The notes: generated by a model from the sequence alone, not told the origin. A stretch of DNA of 37,033 nt from CBDCKR01 sp964572045 (GCA_964572045.1 CAZNEI010000028.1:1-37033), one strand, 5' to 3'. Shown: positions 24,308 through 33,505, counted from the first letter of the stretch. Numbers and translations: made by a program.

Positions 24308-25390
24308 TCACGGTCCGCCCAGTCCCTCGTGACGAGTCTCCGGAAGGAGATCGAAGGGGTCCTCGGCGGAGGGCGCCCCTGCTGTGAGCAGTTCAAGTGC
24401 CTCCCTCAGGCTACCGGCCTCGTCGAGGAGCGCCTGGAAATCTCCGAGGCGCTGGTAGTATCTCACGCGCGCCATCAGGGTGGCATTGTTGAGCGGCATC
24501 GAAAGGAAGCTCTGGAAGCTGACGGCCTCGAAGGACGGCTGCACTCGGTCGCGGAAGTCCGCCAGCTGTTCTTGGAAGATCACCTCGCGCCCGTCCAGCT
24601 TCTCCTCATAGGAACGCTCCGGGTCGTCGTAGAGCTCGAGGAGGCGATCCACCAGGCGATCGATGAATGCCGAGAAGCGTTGGTAGTCCCTCCACCGTCG
24701 CTCCGCTCTCAGGCACTTCACCGTGTCGGGTCCGCCTCCTTGGCGGTTGCAGAAGAACTCGATCGCTCCCACCCGTCCGACGAAGGTGGCGAAGCTCTCG
24801 TTGAAGGCCACGTGGCCCCGCACGAAGAGGTGATTGTGCGACAGCTCGTGAAGGACGGTCTCCACGAGGTCGACCTCGTCGAGTCTGAGGAGCGTCGAGA
24901 GAAGGGGATCGGCGAACCAGCCCAAGGTGCTGAAGGCCGCGGTCGGGCGGAGGTAGGTGTCGAAGCCCTGGTCCTCGAGGTCCTGTTGATCCCTGAGCGC
25001 GTCGTCCTCGTCGAAGTACCCCTTGTATGGCACCCGGCCGACCACGGGGAACCACCACGTCTTGGCGGCGAAGCGGTCGCGGTGCGCCGCGGAGAGAACC
25101 AGGGCCAGCGTGTCCCTGTCGAGACGTGTGAACGATGTGTACGATTCGCCGACGCTCAGGGCCAGGACTTCGGTCGCGTAGGTCCGGGCCTCTACGACCA
25201 GGGTGAGCTTTGCCTTGGTCCTCTCGTCCGTCTCGGGGTCGAGGATGACCTCGTGGATCGGCTGCCGGGCCCGGAGGATCTTCGCCTCGGCGATGCCTGC
25301 CCGGATGACGTACATCGGCGAGCACGCCGAGGCGACGACCGTTGCGATCCCGAGGCCCGCGAGAGCGCGGATCCAAGACCGGGGAGGCAC
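24308..25390 (-). CDS. Putative aminopeptidase lipoprotein (DUF2265), 360 aa
   Basis: This is a predicted zinc metallopeptidase of the Pfam PF10023 (DUF2265) type. The zinc site is HELSHNHLFVRGHVAFNESF: His181, Glu182, His185 and the downstream Glu198, in gluzincin order. An N-terminal hydrophobic stretch ends in a lipobox (VASAC, Cys23), so the protein should be anchored in the periplasm. Tyr/Trp-rich segments upstream (TWWFPVVGRVPYKGYFDE) are typical of the family. The GTG start at 25390 has GGAG about 9 bases upstream and gives the correct signal peptide. It lies 117 bp after the SPFH gene and 192 bp before leuS on the same strand. The natural substrate is unknown. Confidence 0.88.
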   Translation of the reverse strand: MPPRSWIRALAGLGIATVVASACSPMYVIRAGIAEAKILRARQPIHEVILDPETDERTKAKLTLVVEARTYATEVLALSVGESYTSFTRLDRDTLALVLSAAHRDRFAAKTWWFPVVGRVPYKGYFDEDDALRDQQDLEDQGFDTYLRPTAAFSTLGWFADPLLSTLLRLDEVDLVETVLHELSHNHLFVRGHVAFNESFATFVGRVGAIEFFCNRQGGGPDTVKCLRAERRWRDYQRFSAFIDRLVDRLLELYDDPERSYEEKLDGREVIFQEQLADFRDRVQPSFEAVSFQSFLSMPLNNATLMARVRYYQRLGDFQALLDEAGSLREALELLTAGAPSAEDPFDLLPETRHEGLGGP

Positions 25391-25507
25391 CGCATTAGGC
25401 TCCAGCGTCCGGAGGAGCGGCGGAGCCCCCGGAACGGGAGCGCCGACCCCGGGTGCTCCGCGTTCCGGACGCCTGGACGGACGCCCGAAGGGCCTGATCC
25501 GGCACAG

Positions 25508-26395
25508 TCAGTTCCCGCCGCCCAGGTTTCGCATCAGCGGAATGCTCCCCTCGGTCGGAACGTACACGACCGATCCGCCTGGGAGTTGTCCGAGCTGTTC
25601 AAGGTAGTGGAACATCAAGTATTCGGGCGTGAGACCCTCGGAGATGATCTTTTGAGCTTCCGCGATCCCCTTGGCCTCCTCGATCTGCTGGAGCGCCCGC
25701 TCCTGGATGATCTCGGTCTGGAACCTCTCGGCGGCCACGTTCTGTTCACGCTGGAGCTTCTCGTCGATCGCCTCGCGGACGGCGGTCGGCGCTTGGACGT
25801 CCCTGAGGAACACCTCCACGACCTCGATCCGATCCCCGGCTTTCGCCTGGATGGCCTCCTTCATGCTCGTGGCGACCTCGCGGCGGTCCGGCGAGAAGAT
25901 CTGGTTGATCGACTTGGTTGCGACCGCGTCCCGTACGCCGTTCCGAATGGCGTTCAGGACGATGCTCCTCTTGATCTGGAGCTCCGAGCCGATGCGATCG
26001 TAGAGCTCGGGGGCCTTGGCGGGATCGAGCCGAAAGAGGAGGGATACCTCGAGCGCCACGTTCATCTGCTCGCTCGTCTGCGCCTCGATCTGCTCCACCC
26101 CGCCGCTCTCGGGAAAGCTCTGCTCCCGGATGGACATCTTTTCGAGCGCAGCGAGCGGATTGATAAGGTGGATTCCCTGCTCGAGAGGCAGGGGGTCGAC
26201 ACGGCCGAGAAAGTGCTTCACCCCGACCTCGCCGACCCCGATCACGGCCACGCCGTTCATCCCAGCGACGGCCACACCGCCCAGCATCAGCCCGTAGCCC
26301 AGCAGCTTCGACCGGCCCCGAATTCTCCCGGGTCGGGCCACGAGAACGGCCGCTCCCGAGACGATGATCAACGTGGCGAGGATCGTGGGTGCCAT
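25508..26395 (-). CDS. SPFH/prohibitin-family membrane protein, 295 aa
   Basis: This membrane-anchored scaffold protein is of the SPFH (stomatin/prohibitin/flotillin/HflK) superfamily; relatives form ring-like oligomers and often modulate membrane proteases. There are two N-terminal hydrophobic segments (about 3-19 and 32-54). The SPFH domain (about 55-200) opens VGEVGVKHFLGRVDPLPLEQ and includes ALEVSLLFRLDP. A helical, coiled-coil tail follows (EKLQREQNVAAERFQTEIIQ) with prohibitin-like character. The ATG at 26395 follows AGGAGG by 6 bases; the longer frame to 26563 is not supported. It is the first gene of the minus-strand run leading to leuS and tkt, and is divergent from waaA with 203 bp between starts. 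Confidence 0.92.
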   Translation of the reverse strand: MAPTILATLIIVSGAAVLVARPGRIRGRSKLLGYGLMLGGVAVAGMNGVAVIGVGEVGVKHFLGRVDPLPLEQGIHLINPLAALEKMSIREQSFPESGGVEQIEAQTSEQMNVALEVSLLFRLDPAKAPELYDRIGSELQIKRSIVLNAIRNGVRDAVATKSINQIFSPDRREVATSMKEAIQAKAGDRIEVVEVFLRDVQAPTAVREAIDEKLQREQNVAAERFQTEIIQERALQQIEEAKGIAEAQKIISEGLTPEYLMFHYLEQLGQLPGGSVVYVPTEGSIPLMRNLGGGN

Positions 26396-26598
26396 GAACA
26401 ACCTCCTATTGCTTGCGCTCTTGTAAGATACGAGGCGGGCTGTCTCTTCGCCCTCCCCAAGCGTACACGCGTCGCCTCCGCCCGTTTCCAGGGGGCGATG
26501 ACCGGCGAGCGAGATGGAACGCGATGGTCTCCCCCGTCTAGGTGCGTGGTGCCGGAACAGCACTTGTTCCGGGATGCCGACGGGCCCATCGTCGGCGG

Positions 26599-27897
26599 AT
26601 GCCGCTGGCTCAGATAATCTACACCAGCCTGCTCCGAGGCTTCAGGGCCACCTCGCCGGGGATGATGCGGGGGTCCTCCAAGCTCGCTCGCGGGCTCCGA
26701 GGCCGCTTGCGAGCCCACAGGGCACTCGCCGAATGGGGTGAAGCGGAGCGCGATTCCTCCCGGTGCGCGGTATGGTTGCACGCCTCCTCCGTCGGAGAGG
26801 CGCTCCAAGGCCGGGCCGTTCTCGAGGCGCTCAGGGCGCGGGTCCCCGCGTTCCAGACCGTCTTCACCTTCTTCTCGCCTTCGGCCGAAGCTCTCGCCGA
26901 GAGCTTTCCGGCCCATGTGTCGGCGTATCTGCCGTGGGATCTCCCTGAAGCCGTCGGCCCGGTCTTGGAGGCCGTCCAACCCTCGCTCGTGATCTTTACG
27001 CAAAAGGAGGTTTGGCCCACTCTCGCTGCGGAAGCGGCCGGGCGGGGTGTCCCGACGGCGCTCGTCGCAGCGACGCTGCCGGCCGATGCGGGCCGGCTCG
27101 GCGTGCTGGCGAGGCCGCTTCTCGCCCCCGCCTTTTCGAGCCTCCGGCTGGTAGCGGCGATCTCGGCCGCCGACGGACGGCGCTTCGAGCTCTTGGGCGT
27201 TCTCCCCGCCGCCGTTGTCGTAACCGGAGACCCCGGGGTCGACTCCGCGAGCGGTCGCGCGGAGGCGGCGAGCCCCGAGGCGCTTCACCTCAGGCTGCTG
27301 CGAGAAGGTGGGAGGCCGGTCCTCGTCGCGGGCTCCACGTGGGGCTCCGACGAGGACGTCTTGGTTCCGGCGCTTGCGCGGGTGCGGAGAGCTCGGCCGG
27401 ATCTGAGAATCGTGCTGGCACCCCACGAGCCCAACCCGCGGGACCTCGAGGGCCTCCGGGAACGGCTCGCGGCCGATGGATGGGCGCCGACCCTCTTGGC
27501 TGATGCAGAGGGCCGGGGCCGGCTGGACGGGGCCGACGCAGTGCTCGTCGAGCGGAGAGGCATCCTGGCCGAGCTATATACCGTGGCGTCCATGGCGTAT
27601 GTGGGGGGAGGCTTCCACGGGCGCGGCCTGCACTCGGTGGTGGAGCCGGCGGCAGCGGGAGCACCGGTCCTCTTCGGGCCACGCCACCGGAACTCGCACG
27701 CGGCGGTGGCTCTGCTCGCCTCAGGCGGGGCCCGCGCGGTGGCCGACGCGGACGGCATGGTCACCGCCGTCTGCGACTGGCTTCAGAGTCCCGCGAAGTT
27801 GGAGTGGGCAGGCAGGCAGGCCTTGGCCTACGTCAGGGAGCATTGCGGGGCCGCCGACCGAACGGCACGTCTGCTGGCTGGATGCCTCGCGCGGTGA
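26599..27897 (+). CDS. waaA: Kdo transferase, 432 aa
   Basis: This GT-B (GT30) enzyme adds Kdo from CMP-Kdo to lipid A precursors at the inner membrane, the first step of LPS core assembly. Visible features are the N-terminal hydrophobic segment (MPLAQIIYTSLLRGF), the acceptor-side motif HASSVGEALQGR with the presumed catalytic Glu, KEVWPTLAAEA, the donor-side GSTWGSDEDVLVPA, and the diagnostic YVGGGFHGRGLHSVVEPAAA followed by GAPVLFGP. The equivalent of the usual PRHPERF is APHEPNP. Length is typical. The ATG at 26599 was chosen over 26542 because the family's N-terminal helix starts there; both lack a clear ribosome site. Its presence implies an LPS-bearing outer membrane. Confidence 0.93.
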   Translation: MPLAQIIYTSLLRGFRATSPGMMRGSSKLARGLRGRLRAHRALAEWGEAERDSSRCAVWLHASSVGEALQGRAVLEALRARVPAFQTVFTFFSPSAEALAESFPAHVSAYLPWDLPEAVGPVLEAVQPSLVIFTQKEVWPTLAAEAAGRGVPTALVAATLPADAGRLGVLARPLLAPAFSSLRLVAAISAADGRRFELLGVLPAAVVVTGDPGVDSASGRAEAASPEALHLRLLREGGRPVLVAGSTWGSDEDVLVPALARVRRARPDLRIVLAPHEPNPRDLEGLRERLAADGWAPTLLADAEGRGRLDGADAVLVERRGILAELYTVASMAYVGGGFHGRGLHSVVEPAAAGAPVLFGPRHRNSHAAVALLASGGARAVADADGMVTAVCDWLQSPAKLEWAGRQALAYVREHCGAADRTARLLAGCLAR

Positions 27898-27993
27898 GCC
27901 TCAGCTGCGCACCCGGCCGGGGGAGGAGCAGCTGGCCAGCCGTGCCAACAGAGGTGCGTCTTGGAGTTCAGCCTGACGAGCCGAGGGGGCGAG

Positions 27994-28022
27994 TTCCACG
28001 TCCCGCCTCGGTCTGCTAGAAT
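27994..28022 (+). promoter_or_regulatory. Extended -10 promoter for uvrA
   Basis: TGC-TAGAAT forms an extended -10 (TG at 28014-28015, TAGAAT at 28017-28022). TTCCAC (27994-27999) sits 17 bp upstream as a weak -35. Transcription should begin about 7 nt later, on or next to the A of the uvrA ATG at 28030. Confidence 0.5.
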
Positions 28023-28029
28023 CACCCGC

Positions 28030-30870
28030 ATGGACGACTGGATCCGCATTCGAGGGGCGCGCCATCACAACCTGAAAAACCTGAACATCGATCTTCCTCG
28101 GCGGGCTCTGACCGTGATCACGGGGCCCTCCGGTTCCGGGAAGTCGTCGCTGGCCCTCGACACGCTCTTCGCCGAGGGCCAGCGTCGCTACGTGGAGTCC
28201 CTCTCCACCTATGCCAAGCAGTTCTTGGACCGGATGGAGAAGCCTGACGTCGATTCGGTCGAGGGCATCTCCCCGGCCGTGGCCATCGAGCAGAAGAATC
28301 CAACGAAGTCCAGCCGCTCCACCGTCGGGACGGCCACCGACGTCTATGATTACCTGAGGCTGCTTTGGGCGCGCGTGGGTCGGACCTACTGTCCCGAGTG
28401 CGGCGAGGAAGTGCGTCCGGACACGGTGACGAGCGCGGTCGACCAGGTCCTCGAACTGCCGGACGGCGCCAAGATCCAGGTGACGTTCCCGCTCAAGTTC
28501 AGCGGTCGCGTCAGCCACGCGCTCTTGGTCGAGAACCTGAGGGCCATCGGCTTTGTGCGGCTCCTCGCCGACCAGATGCTGCTCGATCTGAGCACCGCGG
28601 ATGCCACGGATCCCGAGGCGCTCGGTTACGACGTCACTCACGCCGCCGACCCGCTCGTAGTCGTGGACCGACTGACCACCGGCGCCGAAGGACGCGATCG
28701 CTTGGCGGACTCCCTGGCGATCTGCTTCGCGGAGGGAGAGGGAGAGGCGGTGGTGCTCCTGCACGACCCGTCGGACGGTGCCATCGTGGGGCGGCTGGCG
28801 TTCACCGAGCATTTCCGCTGCCCCGCCCATCCGGAGGTCGAGTTCCTGGATCCTTCCCCCAAGCTCTTCTCCTTCAACAACCCTTACGGGTCGTGCCCTA
28901 CCTGCTCGGGCTTTGGCGCGACGCTCGAATACGACGTGGACCTCGTGGTGCCCAATCCGGCGCGTTCGATCGACCAGGGAGCGGTGGACCCGTGGACCAA
29001 ACCCCGGTACGGGAGGGAGCGTGAGCGGCTCCGCTCCTTCGCGCTGAGCCGCGGCGCCTCGCTCTACAGCCCTTGGGGCGAGCTCCCCGAGGAATTCCGC
29101 GAGGAGGTGTTGTACGGTGCGGAAGACTTCGGCGGCGTTATCCCCTTTCTCATATCTAGGGAGCGGAAGCGCTACAAGCAGTACGTCCGGGTGTTCCTCC
29201 GCCAGTATCAGAGCCCGCAAACATGCCGCTCTTGCAGGGGCGCGCGCATCCGGGAGAAGGCGCTCTACATCCGCATCGCAGGGCGCTCGATCGCCGAGGT
29301 CAGCGGGTTACCCATGGAGGAGCTCCAGCAGTGGCTTCTCAGCCTAGAGCTCGCGGAGATGGAGGCCCAGATTGCCGAAACGATCCTCCTGGAGCTCAGG
29401 GCTCGGCTTGCCTTCCTCGTCGACGTCGGGCTCGGCTATGTCTCCACGGACCGGCAGATGCGGACTCTGTCTGGAGGCGAGGCCCAGCGCATCAACCTCG
29501 CCAACTCCCTCGGATCCAGGCTCGTCGACACCCTCTATGTGCTGGACGAACCCACCGTCGGGCTGCATCCTAAGGACACGGCCGCGATGATGCTCCTCCT
29601 CGGCCAGCTCCGCGACGCGGGGAACTCCGTCCTCGTCGTGGAGCACGATCCGACCGCTATCCGCAGCGCCGATCATGTGCTTGAGTTGGGGCCGGCTTCG
29701 GGTGAGCGGGGCGGCGACATCGTCTTTCAGGGCACGTTCGAGGATCTGGTGCAGGGCCAGACGGCCACGGGGCTCTACATTTCGGGGCGCGCCCAGATTC
29801 CCGTGCCGGAGTCGCGCCGCCCTGTGGACGGGCCCCGCCTAACGCTCACCGGGGGACGCCTACACAACCTCCAGAGCGTGGACGTGGAGATCCCCCTCAA
29901 GGCGATGACGGTGGTGACGGGAGTCTCGGGCTCGGGCAAGTCCACGCTGGTCCACGACGTGTTGTACCGAGCGCTTGAGCGGGAGCTCAAGGGGGGTGAG
30001 ACGAGCTTGAAGGAACACCTGGGGCAGGTCGCGGGGGAGTTCGACTCCCTGGAAGGGGCCGGCTCTCTGGATGCTGTCGTGCTGGTGGACCAATCGCCCA
30101 TCGGGCGGACGCCACGCTCCAATCCGGTCACGTACATCAAGGCGTGGGGCGAGATCCGCAGACTCTTCGCCGACCAGCCGCTCGCGCGAGAGCGGCGCTA
30201 TAGCCCGGGCCAATTCTCGTTCAACGTGGCGGGCGGTCGCTGCGAGGAGTGCAAGGGTGCGGGGCAAGTGCAGATCGAGATGATATTCATGGCCGACGTC
30301 TACGTGTCGTGCGCGGCATGCCGCGGGAGCCGGTACAGGAGCGAGATGCTCGACGTCCACTTCAGGGGCCGGAACGTCGCGGAGGTCCTCGAGCTGACGG
30401 TCGACGAGGCGATTCGCTTCTTCATCCGCCACGGCAGGCTGGGCAAGATGCTCTGGCACCTCCAGCAGGTGGGTCTCGGCTATCTTCGGCTCGGGCAGCC
30501 GGCGCCCACGCTCTCGGGGGGAGAAGCGCAGCGACTCAAGATCGCGCGTGAGCTGGCCGGAGTGGCGGGCCGGAGGGGACGGAAGCTCTACATCCTGGAC
30601 GAGCCCACGACCGGGCTCTCGGGCGACGACGTTAGGAAGCTCCTCCGGGTCCTCGACCGACTCGTCGAGGGCGGCAACGCCGTGGTGGTGATCGAGCACA
30701 ACCTCGAGGTGGTAAAGGCGGCGGATTGGATCATCGACCTGGGGCCGGGCGCCGGCAGCCAGGGCGGCCGGGTCGTGGCTATGGGGCGTCCAGAGAGCGT
30801 GGTCCGCATGCCCGATAGCGTCATCGGCCCCTACCTTGCCGGCGCGCTCAACGGGACCAGTGCCGGCTAA
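28030..30870 (+). CDS. uvrA: Excinuclease ABC subunit A, 946 aa
   Basis: This ATPase recognises DNA damage and loads UvrB in nucleotide excision repair. Two ABC modules are present: Walker A1 GPSGSGKSS (32-40) and Walker A2 GVSGSGKST (631-639), and signature motifs LSGGEAQRINLA and LSGGEAQRLKIA. Zinc-type Cys clusters occur at CPEC, CPTCSGFG/CRSC and CEECKGAG...CAACRGSRY. Length fits a full UvrA rather than the shorter UvrA2. Oddity: the second module reads TGLSGDD where UvrA usually has TGLHxxD; the first keeps VGLHPKD. The ATG at 28030 is the natural family start (IRIRGARHHNLKNL) and has no ribosome-binding site, consistent with a leaderless mRNA. It lies 132 bp after waaA. Confidence 0.96.
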   Translation: MDDWIRIRGARHHNLKNLNIDLPRRALTVITGPSGSGKSSLALDTLFAEGQRRYVESLSTYAKQFLDRMEKPDVDSVEGISPAVAIEQKNPTKSSRSTVGTATDVYDYLRLLWARVGRTYCPECGEEVRPDTVTSAVDQVLELPDGAKIQVTFPLKFSGRVSHALLVENLRAIGFVRLLADQMLLDLSTADATDPEALGYDVTHAADPLVVVDRLTTGAEGRDRLADSLAICFAEGEGEAVVLLHDPSDGAIVGRLAFTEHFRCPAHPEVEFLDPSPKLFSFNNPYGSCPTCSGFGATLEYDVDLVVPNPARSIDQGAVDPWTKPRYGRERERLRSFALSRGASLYSPWGELPEEFREEVLYGAEDFGGVIPFLISRERKRYKQYVRVFLRQYQSPQTCRSCRGARIREKALYIRIAGRSIAEVSGLPMEELQQWLLSLELAEMEAQIAETILLELRARLAFLVDVGLGYVSTDRQMRTLSGGEAQRINLANSLGSRLVDTLYVLDEPTVGLHPKDTAAMMLLLGQLRDAGNSVLVVEHDPTAIRSADHVLELGPASGERGGDIVFQGTFEDLVQGQTATGLYISGRAQIPVPESRRPVDGPRLTLTGGRLHNLQSVDVEIPLKAMTVVTGVSGSGKSTLVHDVLYRALERELKGGETSLKEHLGQVAGEFDSLEGAGSLDAVVLVDQSPIGRTPRSNPVTYIKAWGEIRRLFADQPLARERRYSPGQFSFNVAGGRCEECKGAGQVQIEMIFMADVYVSCAACRGSRYRSEMLDVHFRGRNVAEVLELTVDEAIRFFIRHGRLGKMLWHLQQVGLGYLRLGQPAPTLSGGEAQRLKIARELAGVAGRRGRKLYILDEPTTGLSGDDVRKLLRVLDRLVEGGNAVVVIEHNLEVVKAADWIIDLGPGAGSQGGRVVAMGRPESVVRMPDSVIGPYLAGALNGTSAG

Positions 30871-31119
30871 CGCGGCGTGCCGCCGTGGCGTGTGAGGTGT
30901 GCTGGACCGCTCTCTCCGCCTGGGTCGCGAGCTTCGCTCCGGTCGTCCTGAGGAGGTCCAGCGCCCCCAAACGAAGGGACCCAATCCCGCGTCTTGCGGG
31001 TTAGGAAAGCGGTCCGACTTCGGCTTCGGCCTCCTTCGCAATCGCCGGTCCCTCGCGGGTGGACGGAGGGTTACGGCCGGCGAGGGAGCCCCGAGCTCCC
31101 GGCACCCTGGTTGAGAAGC

Positions 31120-33090
31120 ATGGTTCGTCAGCCTTCGAAGCTCAGAGACTTCGTGGCGGAGCTCAGGCGCCGCCACGTGATCCGCGTGGCCTTGACCTAC
31201 GCCGCGGGCGCCTTCGTCGTCCTGCAGCTCGGCGAGATCGTTCTGCCGGCATTCTCGGCGGAAGGGGCGCTCCGGTACCTCGTGGTCTTCGCCGTGTTGG
31301 GGTTTCCGCTGATCACGGTGCTCGCGTGGGTGTTCGACATCACGCCCGAGGGAATCCGGAAGACCCAGACCGTCGACCTCTCGCTGGCCGGCGCGGCGAC
31401 GCGGCCCGGCACAGATCTCCTCCCCCGTGCCGCGCTTCTGACGATCACGGTCCTGGCGGTGGGTGGACTGGGTTGGTGGTGGATCGACATGGGCTCCCAG
31501 CCGGCCGCGCCACCCCGGGGCGTGACAGAGAGGGGACCGCGGGTCGTGCCGGTGACATACAGGCCGGATGAGCCGATCCGTTCGCTGGCCGTGCTTCCCC
31601 TCGACAACTTCTCGGACGGCGGCGAGCAAGACTACTTCACAGCGGGCATGCACGAGGCGATCATCGCGCGCTTGAGCCAACTTCCTACGGTCCGGGTCGT
31701 GTCAAGAACATCGGTGGCACGCTACGCGAACTCCCGAAGGACGATCCCTGAGATCGCGAGGGAGCTGCGGGTCGAGGGCATTGTCGAGGGCTCCGTCATG
31801 CGAGTGGGGAGCGAGGTGCGCATCACGGTACAGCTCATTCACGGCCCCAGCGACACTCACGTCTGGAGCCAGAGCTATACTCGTGATTTCGCAGACGTCC
31901 TCGCCCTGCAGGGCGAGGTGGCCGAGGCGATCGCCGCCGAGATCCAGGGCGAGCTCTCTCCGCAGGACAGAGCGACGCTCTCCATGGTGGCGGCCAGTAC
32001 GGTGCCCCAGGCGACCGAGGAATTCATGAAGGCCCGCTTCGAGCAGTCCCGGGAGACCCCGGAGGGCTTGCGTGCGGCGATCGACCACTACAGCGCGGCC
32101 GTGCTGGCAGATCCGGAGTTCGCCCGGGCCTACGCGGGAATGGCGGGCACCGAGCTCATGCTGGAGATGATCGATCCCGGCGATCCGGCCGCGTCGCTGG
32201 AGCGCGCCAGGCTCATGGCCCTGAAGGCGCTTGAGGTGGATCCCGGCCTTCCCGAGGCCCACGACATTCTGACGCTCATCGATGAGTATCTGAGCGAGGA
32301 GCTGGTGGGGCCCGCCATCCCGCCGACCCCGCCTCGATCGGCTGAGGAGAGCCAGGCCGGGCAGCGGACCGGTGCGCACGGGGAACGTGGCGCCGACAGC
32401 CTGGCGGCCGTCGCGCTTGGTCCGGCTGCGGGGGCCGAGGCGGGCGAGATGAGCGCGGATTCCGCCCGCGTTTTCGAGAGTGCGAGCGAAGTCGGCCGGC
32501 AACTCCAGGCAGCGTGGGCCGGGTGGACGATGCGGAGTGCGGGAGAGAGGGCGATCCGGCCGTCGCGCCTGATCCGCGCGGCGCGGCAACTGAGGGCCGC
32601 AGGGAAGACGGACGATGCGATCGAGCTTCTCCAGCGGGTCTACGAACGTGATCCGGGGCAGGAGGAGGCCTGGGAGGCGGCCGAGCTCATCTATGCCTCC
32701 GAAGACCGCTACGACGAACTCCTGGACTTACGGCGCGCGTGGGTCGAGGCTGCGGGGGGCGACGCCGAATCGGTCGCGCGGCTCGAGGCGCTCATGGCGG
32801 AGGACGGGGCATTCGGGTACTGGGTGTGGCGGCTGGAGGGGCTGGAGGCGCGTGAAGCTCGCGGGGAGAGAGTCTCGCCGGTTGATCTGGCGGCGGCGTA
32901 CATGGGTACAGGAGCCCGCGAAGAGGCCTTCGAGATGCTTGACGAAGCCTTCCGAAGCCGCGACAGGGGGCTGGCATCCGTCCGCGAGGATTCCCTCTGG
33001 GATCCCCTGCGTGACGATCCCCGTTTCAGCTCTCTCATGAACCGGATGCGCGGACAGAGTTTGCAGTCTCCTCGCCGCCCCGGATCCTAG
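31120..33090 (+). CDS. Membrane TolB/FlgO-like + TPR protein, 656 aa
   Basis: This is a membrane-anchored protein of a type abundant in Gemmatimonadota-like genomes, often found behind a kinase, cyclase or DNA-binding domain; here no such output domain is present. Residues 22-44, 51-72 and 102-123 are hydrophobic helices. Residues about 153-280 form the TolB N-terminal/FlgO-like domain (IRSLAVLPLDNFSDGGEQDY, VRVVSRTSVARYANSRRTIP, VEGIVEGSVMRVGSEVRITV). The remainder is helical with TPR-like repeats (AIDHYSAAVLADPEFARAYA; DAIELLQRVYERDPGQEEAW), split by a Gly/Ala-rich low-complexity stretch at about 405-455. The ATG at 31120 has GAGAAG just upstream. A signalling or scaffold role is likely, but the partner is unknown. 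Confidence 0.85.
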   Translation: MVRQPSKLRDFVAELRRRHVIRVALTYAAGAFVVLQLGEIVLPAFSAEGALRYLVVFAVLGFPLITVLAWVFDITPEGIRKTQTVDLSLAGAATRPGTDLLPRAALLTITVLAVGGLGWWWIDMGSQPAAPPRGVTERGPRVVPVTYRPDEPIRSLAVLPLDNFSDGGEQDYFTAGMHEAIIARLSQLPTVRVVSRTSVARYANSRRTIPEIARELRVEGIVEGSVMRVGSEVRITVQLIHGPSDTHVWSQSYTRDFADVLALQGEVAEAIAAEIQGELSPQDRATLSMVAASTVPQATEEFMKARFEQSRETPEGLRAAIDHYSAAVLADPEFARAYAGMAGTELMLEMIDPGDPAASLERARLMALKALEVDPGLPEAHDILTLIDEYLSEELVGPAIPPTPPRSAEESQAGQRTGAHGERGADSLAAVALGPAAGAEAGEMSADSARVFESASEVGRQLQAAWAGWTMRSAGERAIRPSRLIRAARQLRAAGKTDDAIELLQRVYERDPGQEEAWEAAELIYASEDRYDELLDLRRAWVEAAGGDAESVARLEALMAEDGAFGYWVWRLEGLEAREARGERVSPVDLAAAYMGTGAREEAFEMLDEAFRSRDRGLASVREDSLWDPLRDDPRFSSLMNRMRGQSLQSPRRPGS

Positions 33091-33505
33091 CGTTATGGAG
33101 GGGACTCCGTGGGCGCTCTCGCGGGTTGTTAGAAATGGCCCTTTTCGTTATTATTAAACAACTTAGCCTACGTTAATCCTTCCCTGCGGAACTTGTTTGA
33201 GACGATGTCTCGAGGTCACGTCTCTAGGCCTGCCTCCGGATCGACCGAAGCTCGCCAAGGGGACCTTCGACCTCACCGTCACCCACCCGAGGAAAGTCAC
33301 TACGTCCGGTAGCGGCCGGCATGGCCGGCGCAGAGGAGCGGGCCGGAGAGGTGGCAAGGCTCACGGCGTGCAGGATAGCGTCGGGGGGCAGCCGTCGGTG
33401 CTGGTCACCCCCCGCGGCGCGCGGTCGGTGACGATGCCTGCCAGGGCTACAGGTTCCAGCGACGTGAACCGTACGCGGGGATCCTTCGTGCAGAAGGCGG
33501 ACTGA
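33091..33505. other. Gap of 415 bp: gyrA leader
   Basis: This region contains an AT-rich patch with the gyrA promoter (listed separately) followed by about 345 nt of GC-rich leader. A frame from 33197 ends exactly at the gyrA ATG, but its product is Arg/Gly/Ser-rich with no ribosome site, so I do not accept it as a gene. No gyrB lies here. Confidence 0.4.
33126..33162 (+). promoter_or_regulatory. gyrA promoter with inverted repeat
   Basis: TTGTTA (33126-33131), 17 bp, then TATTAT (33149-33154) make a good sigma70-like promoter in an AT-rich patch. GTTGTT (33125-33130) and AACAAC (33157-33162) are inverted repeats that span the whole promoter, one covering the -35 box and the other the start region, so they could be a regulator site. 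Confidence 0.5.

Noticed and set aside
23723..26617. 964-codon plus-strand frame opposite leuS, the DUF2265 peptidase and the SPFH gene
   Set aside because: It crosses three well-identified genes and two intergenic gaps; the product has no domain and is a stop-poor shadow of GC-rich codon usage.
30986..31000. CCCGC-GTCTT-GCGGG hairpin after uvrA as a terminator
   Set aside because: The stem is only 5 bp and is not followed by a T-run; too weak to call.
29860..31680. 606-codon minus-strand frame opposite uvrA and the TolB/TPR gene
   Set aside because: It spans the end of uvrA, the spacer and the next gene; shadow composition only.
33197..33505. 102-codon frame ending at the gyrA ATG
   Set aside because: Low-complexity Arg/Gly/Ser product, no ribosome site; more likely the untranslated leader of gyrA.
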